Below are positions 45,946 to 56,763 of a DNA stretch of 64,000 nucleotides, piece after piece. The DNA lies in NCBI RefSeq assembly GCF_013368755.1, contig NC_049564.1, positions 3,728,001 through 3,792,000 of the forward strand. The letters run 5' to 3'. Numbering within the stretch: position 1 is the stretch's first letter; the number at the start of each line of letters is the position of its first letter. The notes under the pieces are model-generated. The model was given only the letters and a program-made list of their open reading frames with translations. It had not been told where the DNA came from and did not search any database. The position numbers and the translations under genes are program-made. Origin of the DNA: Talaromyces rugulosus. Lineage: Eukaryota > Ascomycota > Eurotiomycetes > Eurotiales > Trichocomaceae.

Positions 45946-46089
45946 TTACTTGCTGTAGGGGAGTTAGAACAATGCCCTCCACACACAAAAATAATAGAGA
46001 CAAGATTAAAACACTTACGATCTGGCTCTGACCTTCCTTCTCTTGCGCTTTAGGCGACGTACACGCTTCTTTCTCCACTTGGCTCTCAT
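45946..46089 (-). CDS. RPL41: 60S ribosomal protein eL41, 25 residues
   Basis: complement(join(45946..45952,46019..46089)), too short for usual gene finders. The peptide is almost wholly basic, beginning MRAKWRKKRVRRLK and ending ARSK, and matches the near-invariant 25-residue eL41. The intron (66 nt) splits the second-last codon, leaving a 7-nt final exon that supplies the last base of Ser, Lys and the stop. If the intron is kept, a TAA follows Ser at once, so only the final Lys is lost. A 5'UTR intron is also likely. eL41 sits at the subunit interface of the ribosome. Confidence 0.95.
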
Positions 46090-46108
46090 CTTCGCAGATG
46101 GTTCAAGA

Positions 46109-46184
46109 CTGCAGGCAAGGCTGTTAGCATTGTTTTCATATCATTGTGCACAGCACCAGGAAAGCTCCATGAGGAAGAACTTAC
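46109..46184 (-). other. Probable 5'UTR intron of RPL41
   Basis: On the minus strand a GTAAGT donor (start 46184), a GCTAAC branch site and a CTGCAG acceptor (end 46109) define a 76-nt intron 19 nt before the ATG. Leader introns are common in fungal ribosomal protein genes. Confidence 0.65.
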
Positions 46185-46453
46185 ACTTCTTTGAGGATGA
46201 GGAGATGGTTGCAAGAGTGATGGTGAAGCGGAAGCTCTCGTTCGCTTTGAATGTGTGTGGGTGCTGACTCAGCTTTCTCGTCTAAGAGACTGCGCTAGCC
46301 GCTTGCGGTCAGCGGGGGGAGCAAATGACATCACCAAACAATTCGACAGCTTTCGATATTATTTTCTATGACCATTACGTGAATTGCTTGGTGGGAGGAA
46401 AATAAAATTTAGTATCAGTTTTCTCATCCCCACAATATATTCGCTATTTGCTA

Positions 46454-46477
46454 GACCAATTGACCAATTGACCAATT
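46454..46477. repeat. 8-bp repeat GACCAATT x3
   Basis: Three perfect copies, each with a CCAAT pentamer, lie just past the stop of the MFS gene. Each unit also reads as AATTGGTC on the other strand. Confidence 0.85.
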
Positions 46478-46479
46478 GA

Positions 46480-48598
46480 TCAGTAAATATACCGATAGCT
46501 CGGTGCCAGATCGCCCAGCATCCCATCGTCCTCTTCTTGCGCGTTCATCAGCGCGTCAGGATTCGACACAGTCGCATTACGATCTCGTTGGTGGTTTGCA
46601 TGCCAGAGTGACAGAGCATACGCAATGCACGCTGCTCCCGCCAAACACGAAAAGGAAATAGCAATGATGTAGCCAGTCCGAAAAGTCGGAGGGAAGAACG
46701 CATAGGTTGAGATGAAACCGCCCGCTTTTTTTTTACAGGTTAGCACGTTTGAATTATTTTTTTTTTAGAAAACAATAATTTTTAAAAAAAAATAATTTGG
46801 GGCTCACCATTTCCAAATCCAATCTGAAAAGCTGTAGCCACGGCCTTGCGGTGGTGTCCGCCTAGATTCATAGCAAACCAGCAGATGACTATAGGCATTG
46901 CCGAGTATGTACCTAGAAGAATTTGTTATTAGTTATTCCCCCAGACCAATTTGAAAGTAAATAATAAATACCTGAAGTCACCAAAAACAAAGCGCCATAC
47001 TGAACATGCTGATGATTATGCACATTCAGCAGGATAGCCAACCCGGCAATGGCGATGCAAATCGTAACAACAGTAAACGCAAACCGATGCCGAAGTCGAT
47101 CAGAGAAGTATGCAGTGAAAAGAGAAAATCCAAACGCAGCAGCCCATGGAGGGACCGAATACAATTGAGTTGTGACGGCTATTTTCCAAAAGTTATCAGT
47201 GATATGTTTGACCGATTGGTTGGTTGATTCACACTCACCATCGTATCCGTAGGTGTTGATAATGGAGGTTGAAAAATAGGCATATCCTTTTTACTGTCAG
47301 GTTGGCAAGGCCAAAAGAGCTTCACAAAGATACTCACCATAAGCTGGCACAATGAGCCCAAAGTATGCCAGTGATGCAAGGAATATTTTATCTTAAAGAC
47401 ATGTCAGACTAGATGAATACTCCCCAAAAAGGAAAACTCACAATCCTTAAACACATTAAGTGTATCCTTCAAAGTAATAGCCCGTGCATGCGTCGACTTG
47501 CCACTATCCTTCTCCAATTTCGCCTTGATAAACGCCTTTTCATCCTCATTAAGCCAACTCACAGTCTCCGGGAAATCGGGAATGACCCAAAACCCAATAA
47601 CGGCGATAACTATAGTCAACAAACCCTCAATAATAAAGATCCAGCGCCAGCCCTTGTAGCCGCGGATTCCATCCATCTGCGAGATTCCATAAGCCAGCAA
47701 GCCGCCAAAGGCACCGGCGAGCGTGGTGGAGCTGAAGAAGAACGAGAAGCGTTTTTGGGCTTCGCTTCTTTTATACCAGCATGACAGGAGGTAGAAACCT
47801 AGAAAACAATATTAACGGAGAGGGTTGACAGGAATGAATATGTTTTTAACATACATCCAGGAAACCTAAAACAGTCAATATGAATACATTGTCCAACGGG
47901 TTGGAAAGCACTTACATGCAGGCCTCAAACAGGCCTAGAAAGAAACGAGTGGCCATCAGCCCTCCCCAGTTTTGAACAAGGCCCTGTTTCAAATATCAGT
48001 ACTCCGACAAAAAAAAAAGAAAAAAAAAGAAAAGTGATTTCTCACCTGCATCGTCATGGTAAACCCAAACAACGCCATGCAAATCGACAACCACACATGA
48101 GGCTTCAACTTTTTCAGAAGAATATTCGACGGTACCTGACGATGATTAGCATTATACTTGCAGAAAACAGCTAGTAGGGAGGCTATACCTCAAAAATAAT
48201 ATACGGCACAAAGAAAATCGTCAAGGCTGTGTTATACTTGGTCCCATTGACAATATCCAAATCCGTCTTGAGCCCCAGAAGCGCAGCATTGCTTATATTT
48301 ACCCTATAAACGCAGCGTCAGCCAGCCGTACGTAATAGAGCTTGAACTCTGGAGAGAGAGAGAGAGAAGTACCGATCAAGAAAAGCCATGACATAGAGAC
48401 AACACAGAATAGGAACCACATGCAAGTCAATCTTGGCCATCAGTCGTCGCTCAGTGGTGCCGACAAGCGGCGGCGGCACGTCGACGTCGAGAGTGTCGCC
48501 ATTACTTCTCGCGTCTTTGACCTCATCGCTTCCTGCAGGGAGTGTTAGCTATGCTGCTACTAAAGAAATTGAGGTATTGACATACCGAGAAATCCCAT
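46480..48598 (-). CDS. MFS transporter, anion:cation symporter (DAL5/TNA1-like) family
   Basis: Twelve exons on the minus strand: 46480..46724, 46808..46912, 46972..47178, 47239..47286, 47338..47391, 47442..47798, 47855..47865, 47916..47983, 48046..48135, 48189..48303, 48373..48532, 48586..48598; 490 residues. Family signatures are RRLMAKIDLHVVPILCCLY, AFLDRVNISNA, YIIFEVPSNILLKK, GLFEACMFPGCFYLLSCWY and KGWRWIFIIEGLLT. The group moves organic anions such as allantoate, nicotinate, pantothenate or biotin precursors; the substrate here is not known. One exon is only 11 nt and is required to complete the conserved ACMFPGCF segment. The total length is a multiple of three, which supports the model. 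Confidence 0.87.
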
Positions 48599-49372
48599 CG
48601 TGAAGACGATTATTATTGGGATTGGGGGCACGCGACTTGCTGAACAGTAGTTAATTACTTGCAGCAAAAGTCGGCAGAACGCGGTTGTGGACCCCGAGCA
48701 GCTTAAAATAATCGAGGTAACTAACTAAGCCGATCTCGCTCTGCTAAGAGAAGCACTAACCCCTCGCTTCTGAAAGAACGTGAAGCCTCTTTCTCTTGTG
48801 GTCAGCTGCTTACTACCATCCCAGTCCAAGTTTCACACCACACACCGACCATCGATCAGCCGATGTAACAACAAACGAAAAAGCCATTATTAATAAGCAG
48901 TCATTCTGCAAAAAGCCAAGCTTGCACAAAAAATAAGCCCTTTGCTTAGAGTTGAGTTGATTGCGCCAATAGGAGTTCGTCGATCTTCCGTATGATCCAT
49001 AAAAAACGAGAGTCGAAAAATGCTGACCCCGTAAATCCCCGCATTTTCTGGCCAATCATACATCGATATCAACCGGGCTGCTAGATTTACGTATATCTTT
49101 AAAGCTTCTTTTGTATATTTTTTATTGTAAATATTTACGTATATTTCTTGTCCGACATTAAGAAAAGTGTCACAAATTAATTAGCTCATTATGCAATACA
49201 TATCCTCAACTCGAAACACCTTCCAGCCCTCCATCGTACCCTTGGTATATTGAAACAAAAAACAAAACAAACAAAACAGCATGCCACCGCTTTTAAACAA
49301 TACATACATACAAATAGCCCTGATATCATGAAAAAAGCAGAGTATACGAATGAAGGAGTGGAATGGTCTCTC
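48599..49372. other. Intergenic between MFS promoter and SYLF gene 3' end
   Basis: About 0.77 kb, AT-rich on the right. No supportable gene. Confidence 0.5.
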
Positions 49373-51337
49373 CTACACCCCGGAGGTCAGGGTTTCACGC
49401 TCGGGCACTGCCGGCGGATTCTCTTGCGTGGGCGAAGACGGCGATGAATGGAACTCTTCTTTTTCTGGGATAGCTGTCTCCGACTCTGCTTCTTTTTGTA
49501 CGTCTGATGATTGTGCTTCCGGCTGTAGTTCCGGCTGTACTTCTGGATGTACATGTGGTTGTACTTCTAATTGAGAAGTCTTCTCTGCCAAGTCAAGAGC
49601 TCCCGGCGTCGTGATTTCAGGAGTTTCATAACTCAGATCCTCAGTCGACAGATCATGACGAGAGTCCCGGATATCCGGGTGCACGGATTGTGTCGGCGAT
49701 GGCGACGTCGCAAAAAACGATTCCTGAGTAGAGACAGAATCGTGCTTTCGCTCAGGATTGCGAGGAGGAAGCGCAGGCGGGATCCGCTTTGGAATTGTTA
49801 CGAGTCGCGGGCGTGAGAAGTTGGCAGCCGGAGAGGTATTGTTCTCTTCCATCGGCGTGGTCGGCCGTGTGCGAACAAGTTCAGCACGCTTGGTGAGGGT
49901 GGTGTTGCTGGCTTCATGAATTTCAAATTCTTCAGGTTCTTCGGTTTCGGGTTGTTCATGTTCAGGTTCTTCAGCTTTTTCGTGGACCTCGTGGCTATCC
50001 GATGTATCCGGTGTATCGCATACATGCGGCACAGGCGAACCCGGTATTTCTTGAAAGCTGCGTGAAGAAGTCCCGCTGTCTGAAGGCGGCGGTCGAGGCG
50101 GCAAATCATCAGTCTGGGTGCCAACAGTAGTTTGGGTCCCCCTGTTAGTGCTAGTATAGCTTTTCGTGCTCTGCACACTGGCTCGCCAGCTCTGCCGCGG
50201 CGACGAATCAATGCTTTGTCTAACAAAAGAGTTATAAATTGGACTTGTAGGGCTAGGGCGGAATTCAAAGACCTCATGAGTTGGCCTGACGTGGGTTCCT
50301 GCCTCGCGAATGAAGAGGCCCTGTTCCTCCAGTGCCCGCACACCGTAAGGGTCTGGGTCATCTGATGCTGGAATTCCGAACCCATTGTCCTCTTCATTCA
50401 CAATTATCGCATCGCTGGGTGATTCTCCCGGCGGCGGTAAATAGCTCTCATCAACATCGCGATCGCCCTGCGCAGCCCTGACGGTCTGGAAGAGAGTTCG
50501 GAGTGAGTCTGATGAGTTTGTCACTTGTCCTGCGAGGATTTCCTGGGCAGAAACTTTGCGTCCATAGAACCGGGCATTCTCGTCGGTACGCTCAACGATG
50601 ATGGTGCCATCCACTTGGATACCAGCATACAATCCGCGACTCTTCATGTACGTCCAGATGGGAGCCTGTCTCTTGTGAACCTCTGATTCGAGCACACCTC
50701 CCATTCCAATCGGTCCGGCCGTTGCGCTGAGTTCTCCGCCCAGAGTGGCTCTAAGTTTTTTGAAGCCCTCAAGAGCCTCGTACGTGTTGATAATAACCAC
50801 GCAGTCGTAGATGTCGACTCCAACAAGGAATCCCAATGCCGCGGTGTGTAGCATAATACCAGATGGCGGACTCCATTCCCCGGTTTCCGGTACGCGAGCC
50901 ATTAAAATCCCGCTACCTCCAGCACCACTAAACCAGAGGCCGGTTCGCATGGTAGTGAAAATGGCAATTCCCTTTGCGCGCTTGATGACCTCCGAGGGGA
51001 TTTTCACCAGGACGCGCTGTTTGCCTGCAGGACGGTCGATCTTGTGCTTTGCATCTGGGTTCTGCGCTTCCTCTCTCGCCTTCTCTTCCGCGGCGGCGGT
51101 AGACTCGTCGTCGATTTTTTCGTAGAATCCATCTTTACAGAAACTGCGCAGAATCCGAGCTGCCTTTTCGCTTTCCTTGTCGAGAGTCGTAGGCCAAAAC
51201 GCCTCTGCGCCTACTCGGTTTGATAAGCGATTAACCGGAGCGCCGAGTTTGTCCAGAGCCTGCCATGCTTTGTCGAAGCCTTTCTTGCCAAAGCCGAGTC
51301 CCTTCTTGGAATAATCCTTCCACGAGTTCCGAGACAT
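49373..51337 (-). CDS. SYLF (Ysc84/SH3YL1-like) lipid-binding domain protein
   Basis: An uninterrupted 654-residue frame. The N-terminal third is a SYLF (DUF500) domain: KIPSEVIKRAKGIAIFTTMR, GSGILMARVPETGEWSPPSG, GFLVGVDIYDCVVIINT and GGELSATAGPIGMGG, ending near RFYGRKVSAQEILAG. Yeast Ysc84/Lsb3 proteins with this domain bind phosphoinositides and actin at endocytic patches, but they end in SH3 domains. Here the tail of about 350 residues is Pro/Glu/Ser-rich with PPRPPP-type stretches and a short repetitive HPEVQPELQPEA region. It has no SH3 fold that I can see, so it may be bound by SH3 proteins. It is the longest gene in the window without an intron. Confidence 0.88.
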   Translation of the reverse strand: MSRNSWKDYSKKGLGFGKKGFDKAWQALDKLGAPVNRLSNRVGAEAFWPTTLDKESEKAARILRSFCKDGFYEKIDDESTAAAEEKAREEAQNPDAKHKIDRPAGKQRVLVKIPSEVIKRAKGIAIFTTMRTGLWFSGAGGSGILMARVPETGEWSPPSGIMLHTAALGFLVGVDIYDCVVIINTYEALEGFKKLRATLGGELSATAGPIGMGGVLESEVHKRQAPIWTYMKSRGLYAGIQVDGTIIVERTDENARFYGRKVSAQEILAGQVTNSSDSLRTLFQTVRAAQGDRDVDESYLPPPGESPSDAIIVNEEDNGFGIPASDDPDPYGVRALEEQGLFIREAGTHVRPTHEVFEFRPSPTSPIYNSFVRQSIDSSPRQSWRASVQSTKSYTSTNRGTQTTVGTQTDDLPPRPPPSDSGTSSRSFQEIPGSPVPHVCDTPDTSDSHEVHEKAEEPEHEQPETEEPEEFEIHEASNTTLTKRAELVRTRPTTPMEENNTSPAANFSRPRLVTIPKRIPPALPPRNPERKHDSVSTQESFFATSPSPTQSVHPDIRDSRHDLSTEDLSYETPEITTPGALDLAEKTSQLEVQPHVHPEVQPELQPEAQSSDVQKEAESETAIPEKEEFHSSPSSPTQENPPAVPERETLTSGV

Positions 51338-52607
51338 GGCGAGAATTGACGATGGCTATCAGCCCCGCGGTCGAATGTCGCCGAGCGACAAGGATTTTAG
51401 GCCCAGCCTTGGGAAGAAAGATAGGAAACTGCTGGTGGAGGAGAGAGAGGGGGGAGGAGGAGGAGAAAAAGGAGGAGAATCAAAGTGTTTTAGTAATCTG
51501 GAGGAAACTGCAGTACACGTCGGGGCTCGCTGTCTGGCTCGGGAATGCGGCCTGCAGAATGCGCCACCCGCATCAGTCAGTGAACGCATTAGGCAACCAA
51601 CACGCGTAGAGTGGAATGTTCAATTTTTCGACGAGGCGATGGGTGAACTTACAGTATAATTTGCAACGTTGTATATAGCAAATAAAAAAGTAAGTGATGG
51701 CTCAGGTTAGACGAAGCGATAAGATGCCAGTGCTATGCAATTGATACCGTCGACGATAAGACCGGGCGGGGTGGCAACAGCTGATGGTGCTAGGAACAGT
51801 AATGCTGTGCGTGCTACTATGTGCCAGGACCAGAGCAGAGCAGATCAAATAGCCGATCAACGAGGAGATTCAATCCAGGTCGAGTGTAGAATAAGAAGCA
51901 TAGACGAGCAACGGGCATCGGCAGATCGCTTCGTTTATAGAGGAAGAGTCGGCACAGCCCAAAACCAGCGCATCCGGCTCAACCGAGGGGCTGCCAATAA
52001 TAGCAGCGAAGCAGAATAACTAGTTAACTAGTTAATCAGCTCGCGCGGACCTAAGGATTTGAATAATGCTGGCTGGCCGCGTGGCGCAAAGACGCGCAGA
52101 TGATTAATCAGGTCAGAGAGGATCGATGGATGGTGAAGACGCCGGTCGACGATGTCATTGCCTGCCCGGTGACGTTGTGGGTTGCTCGGCGATCTCTGAC
52201 CGATCTTGTTACTACTATCTATGCACCACCATTTCCCCTCTAGGGAATTAATAGGCTGTCTGCTGCCAGAGTCACTTGAGGCCCGGGTTGCACAAGAAGC
52301 AATAGAAGCAGGGGCGCGCGACTAGTGCCGCAGTCATCGGACATGCGACGGGCATTATTTTGGAACATGTCATGCAGCTAGTAGTTGCAGCAATTGGTCT
52401 ATCAGCGGGGGCTCTCCTTAAACAAGTACAGTGGTTTAAACATGCATTATTAGATAGCTAGCATGGCGGAGAGATTATTCCAAATAAATTCAATGTTGGT
52501 ATCGCGGAAATCGTTATAGTATAATATTCTCATGGACAAATATACATTGCTTTTTAGCATTGATTCGTCGGCGTATCCGACACACTATCTAGTCATGGTA
52601 AATTCGT
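51338..52607. other. 1.3-kb intergenic region between SYLF promoter and ETF-beta 3' end
   Basis: No supportable gene. There is a purine-rich GAGGAG stretch (about 51437-51482) in the probable SYLF leader. The rest mixes short palindromes such as ACTAGTTAACTAGT (52018-52031). Confidence 0.5.
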
Positions 52608-53590
52608 TCATAGAGCTCCAAGCTCCTTCAGCTTGGAGACGAGTCCGTCGACATCTTCGACCTTGCCACCGCCCTGTCTGGCCGGGGGTTCTATCAAAAA
52701 GTTAGCCATTTGCGACGCTTTCTTCAATAGAGGAAAAAAAACATACCGGTGACCTTGACGGTCTTGAGCCGCCGCTTGTCCTCAACGCCAAAGTCGGCCA
52801 ATGTCTTCTTTTCCAATGGCTTCTTCTTGGCCTTCATGATGTTCGGGAGACTGGCATAACGGGGCTCGTTGAGTCGCAGATCGGTCGTGATGATCAAGGG
52901 CAGCTTCGCCTTGAGCGTTTCAACACCACCATCGACTTCGCGGGTAACCTCGACGGTGCCGCTCTCGTCCTTGATGTCGACTTTGCTGGCCTGCGTCGCC
53001 TGCGACCAACCCAGCAATCCGGCCAACATCTGGCCCGTTTGGCCCTGATCACCGTCAATAGCCTGCTTGCCCAGCAGAACCATGTTGATGTTTTCCTTTT
53101 GCACGACGCCCTGGAGAAGCTTGGCAATAGTCAATGGCTCCGGTCCGCCCTCCGCCGACTCGGGCACGTCGATGTGCAGGCCCTTGTCAGCGCCCATGGC
53201 CATGGCGGTACGCAGCGTGTCTGCGCATTTGGCGCCTCCGGCCGACAGCGCGAGGATGTTTTCGACCTTGAGCGGGCCTTTTCGTTCACGAAGGCGCACG
53301 GCCTCTTCGACGCTGAGTTCGTCGAATGGGTTCAGCGAGTGTTTGACGCCGGCGGTTTCGACGCCGGTCTGGGCTTTGTTGATTCGCGGTTTGATCTATG
53401 GACAGGGAAAAATAAGCAGCCAGGTCAGTAATTGAGCGTAATCTTGTTTTTTTTGGCTTTCTGGCAGGACAATTCCGAGCTGTCGGGGAGGTCTGATTTT
53501 GACGAGACATGCATATAGCCTGGGGAGAGAACTCACGGCGTAATCAATCACCCGCTTGACGGGGACCAAAATTCTCAAGCCACTCGCCAT
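52608..53590 (-). CDS. ETFB: Electron transfer flavoprotein beta subunit
   Basis: complement(join(52608..52690,52747..53395,53537..53590)), 261 residues, equal to the usual length. ETF takes electrons from mitochondrial acyl-CoA dehydrogenases and passes them to ETF-ubiquinone oxidoreductase. The protein begins LRILVPVKRVIDYAIKPRIN and continues SLNPFDELSVEEAVRLRE. It then shows LLGKQAIDGDQGQTGQMLAGLLGW (the family signature region around AIDGD) and PLIITTDLRLNEPRYASLPN. The N-terminus is short, as in other ETF-beta proteins that use internal targeting. The first intron is 141 nt. It is divergent from the Sis1-type gene across 1.1 kb. Confidence 0.96.
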
Positions 53591-54711
53591 TGCTGCTGTA
53601 TCTCAATCGATTCAATGGCTGGGTGGGTTAACCTGTAGAGCGAGCGAAGACTTGATGTCGAGGTTCAAGGAAGGTCTGACGGGGAACGGAGAGTGGGCCG
53701 GTTTTCGGCCTCTAAAGTCAGCGACTGAGATTACCGAGGCGCCGAAGCTACCCGAGTGAGCGACAGAACGGAGTATATAATAACAATAATAATAATAATA
53801 AAACAATGCATTCTTGATGGGAGAGAAGGGAGCGTGTGTAATATTAAACGTGATATTAAACGCGAGCTGTGGAATTTAATATTATATCTCCATGTAATTT
53901 TGCGCTACTATCGTGACAGCAAAGAAGCAAAGATGTGTCCAACAGCCTTTAGCCTCGTATTCAAATTCATGCCTCGAAGCCAGTCTGATAGTCAATGTTT
54001 CACACATACATGTGTACTACTCTGGCTAGTTAATATAATAGGTTAGTTAATTACTACTCCTGCTGACAGGTTATACCGATTAGCCTGTACGTCTGTATAT
54101 AGGTAACACAGTAATTACTAGTGCGGGACGTGCGGGCCAGACCGTTGTTCCCAACTACGTCACTATGTCAAAATACAAAAGAATAATGGCTTTTTCATGG
54201 CAAAAATAATTAATAGAAGAATAACTTGTCCTTTTATGATTCTTTATATCGCTGATTGGCAGTCGAGGCGGCGTGTCGAAGCTTCGAGAACCTTCCTTCT
54301 GCATGCAGTTGCCCAACGGGTCTTCACGTCATCTCGTTCTCCACCTGCCACCTCGCTCTCTCTCTTTCACCGACTATCAACCTAACTACTTATACTACGT
54401 ACTATTTTGCTGCAACTCTCTCGTCAAGTTATAACTAGGAGCTAAGTTTCTGGTGAAAAAAAAAGAACTCAATTAAACCCCGCGACTTTGCCTGTGCGCC
54501 AATCAGGACCGCGGAACCTTCTACTTCATTCGAGCGCTTTAAGGCGGGGTTTGGTATCGTGACGCCCTCGACTCTCGCAAACGTCACAGCAACCATCTTC
54601 TTTAAAAAGCGACCCAACCAGACACGGCTCAACCAATTTTCTCGTTGGGTCTTTTTTTCAATCACCCATTGTCTCTCGCTATAACCTTTTGGTGAATAAG
54701 AAACCATCACC
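53591..54711. other. Divergent ETFB / Sis1-type gene intergenic region
   Basis: 1.1 kb without a supportable gene. Contains an ATA/ATAATA tract (about 53774-53800), the heat-shock element at 54278-54295, a CCAAT at 54499-54503 and a half-size GAAccTTC element at 54514-54521. Confidence 0.6.
54278..54295. promoter_or_regulatory. Perfect four-unit heat-shock element
   Basis: GAA-gc-TTC-ga-GAA-cc-TTC: four alternating nGAAn units with exact 5-bp spacing, the binding pattern of trimeric Hsf1. It lies 417 bp before the start codon of a Sis1-type J-protein, a known class of Hsf1 target. A two-unit element follows at 54514-54521. Confidence 0.75.
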
Positions 54712-55954
54712 ATGGTTGCCGAGACCAAGCTATACGATGAATTGAGCATCAAGCCCGACGCATCCCAAGACGAAATTAAAAAGGCATACAGGAAAGGCGC
54801 CTTGAAGCATCACCCCGACAAGAACAAGGATAATCCCAAGGCTGCGGAGAAATTCAAAGGTATGTACATACCACAGCTATAAATCATTCGCATATCGATA
54901 CTAACGTTACAAAAAAAAAACTTGCAGAACTGTCACAAGCGTACGAAGTCCTGTCAGACCCCGAAAAGCGAAAGATATATGACCAATATGGGTTGGAGTA
55001 CCTGATGCGAGGAGGACCTGCCCCTTCTGCCGGCACCGGTGCCGGTGCTGGGCCCGGCGGCGCTGGCTTCAGCACTGGTGGCATGCCAGGAGGTTTCAGC
55101 TTCTCTAACATGGACGGATCACCAGGCGGCACTCGCAGCTTCCGCTTCCAAACGGGCCCCGGCGGTGGGTTTAAATTCAGTAACGCCGAGGAAACTTTTA
55201 AGAACTTTGCCAAAGGCGCAGGTGGGGGAATGGGTTTGGATGAGGATGAGCTTCTCGCCAATATACTCGGCGGTGGAATGGGTGGCAGCCCGAGATTCAG
55301 GAGTTCCGGAGGTGGTGGTGCTGGAGGCTTCGGCCAGCGCCATGCGCCTCCAGCCCCCGAGCCTCAAGTACTCGAAAAGCCGTTGCTGTTGACTCTGGAA
55401 GAGCTCTTCAAAGGGACATATAAAAAAGTGGTGACTAAGAGCAAGACATTCGACCCGAGCGGGAGGCGGACTGTTAATGAGATCACTCTCGAGGCCAACA
55501 TCAAGCCTGGGTTGCGAGCTGGCTCCAAACTCAAATACAAAGGGGTGGGCGATCAGGAAGAAGGGGGTCGACAAGACGTTCACCTGATTGTCACAGAGGT
55601 AAGCAACTATCAAAAAAAATACCAAACAAGTCGGTATAAAACTAACAATGATTGCAGAAAGAACATCCTGTCTTCAAGCGCAGCGGCGATAACCTCATCG
55701 CATCCGTCGATGTCAGTCTAAAGGAAGCGCTTACCGGATGGGACCGAATCGTCAAGACAATCGATGGCAAGTCCATTCGCGTCTCCAAACCGGGGCCTAC
55801 GCAACCCGGCTACGAAGAGCATTTCCCTGGCCAGGGCATGCCGAATTCCAAGAAGCCAACTGAACGAGGCGAACTAATCGTCAAGGTCAACGTCAAGTTC
55901 CCAACAAGCTTGACGGCTACACAAAAGGAGAAATTAAAGGAAATCCTCCCTTGA
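54712..55954 (+). CDS. SIS1: Type II (class B) J-protein, Sis1-like Hsp40
   Basis: join(54712..54859,54928..55598,55658..55954), 371 residues. The J-domain (residues 4-70) has the HPD motif in [19 protein letters not shown] Gly/Phe-rich segment with [14 protein letters not shown] follows to about 200, with no cysteine-rich zinc region, so it is class B. The C-terminal peptide-binding domains show [54 protein letters not shown] and [18 protein letters not shown]. Sis1 works with cytosolic and nuclear Hsp70 in folding, translation and misfolded protein traffic. The heat-shock element upstream suggests Hsf1 control. Confidence 0.95.
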
Positions 55955-56763
55955 ACAAGGGTTTAACTTCAATGTTGACGATGATTCTTATGATATTAGG
56001 GAGGGTTGAATTTATTTTGCATGATTCGGCGTTGGCTAGCGGGATTTGTTTTTCTTTTTTCGTTTCAAGGTTATCGACGTGGTTATTAGTTAACATCCAA
56101 CATATAAAATTAATCTACCCACAATGCTGGAAGTCTAATATGAAACAAAACATTCAAAAATTAAACCTTCTGTGGGTGGCACTAATATGCACGCTTGTAG
56201 ATGTACACTCAAGACTAGTCTTTATAAAGTAGGGTTCAATAACAATGGTTCAGATTTATATACATATTAAAGCTAATTAATACTGATGTACAGTAAAGAT
56301 CTTATATCAGTTATATAAACTATATATGATTTAAGGTTATATATATGTATTTATCTAAATTTATACTTGTTAGGCCGGCAAGGCCTGGGCTTCTCGGTAC
56401 AATCACATTTGTATGGTGGATTGTATGAGAAGAAGATGGCCGTCTAAACTAGGGCCCTCGCGGGGCAGCGGCCGGCAGAACCCACATGCACCCATGGTTC
56501 CCTATTAAATTAGGTATGATATTCTAATTTATATAATAATTAGATCAGTTTATACAAGTGTTTCCTTAGTCGTTTAAACCAATCGTATAAATCCAAAGAA
56601 TTCTAAATAATTAGAGGGGATCAGCGGTTTATGTTCCCAAGCAGGATACCGATAAGTTGCCTAGCGATGAATCAGGACCGATTTGGTTAGTAATCGCCCT
56701 GACTTCCTACTTAACCCTCTGCTTTGGTCACGGGCGCCCAGAACAATCTCGACATAGATAGAT
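55955..56763. other. AT-rich intergenic region between Sis1-type gene and MFS gene
   Basis: About 0.8 kb, mostly AT with TA-rich runs (about 56230-56370) and one GC-rich patch (about 56450-56500). No gene is supportable. It could be a decayed repeat, but no terminal structure is visible. Confidence 0.5.

Larger units (their letters stand above)
46090..46479. other. RPL41 promoter and 3' flank of MFS gene
   Basis: Contains the RPL41 leader intron and, near the MFS end, three head-to-tail copies of GACCAATT (46454-46477). No other gene. Confidence 0.5.

Noticed and set aside
54197..54438. Short + strand frames overlapping the heat-shock element
   Set aside because: No resemblance to known proteins; better explained as promoter and leader.
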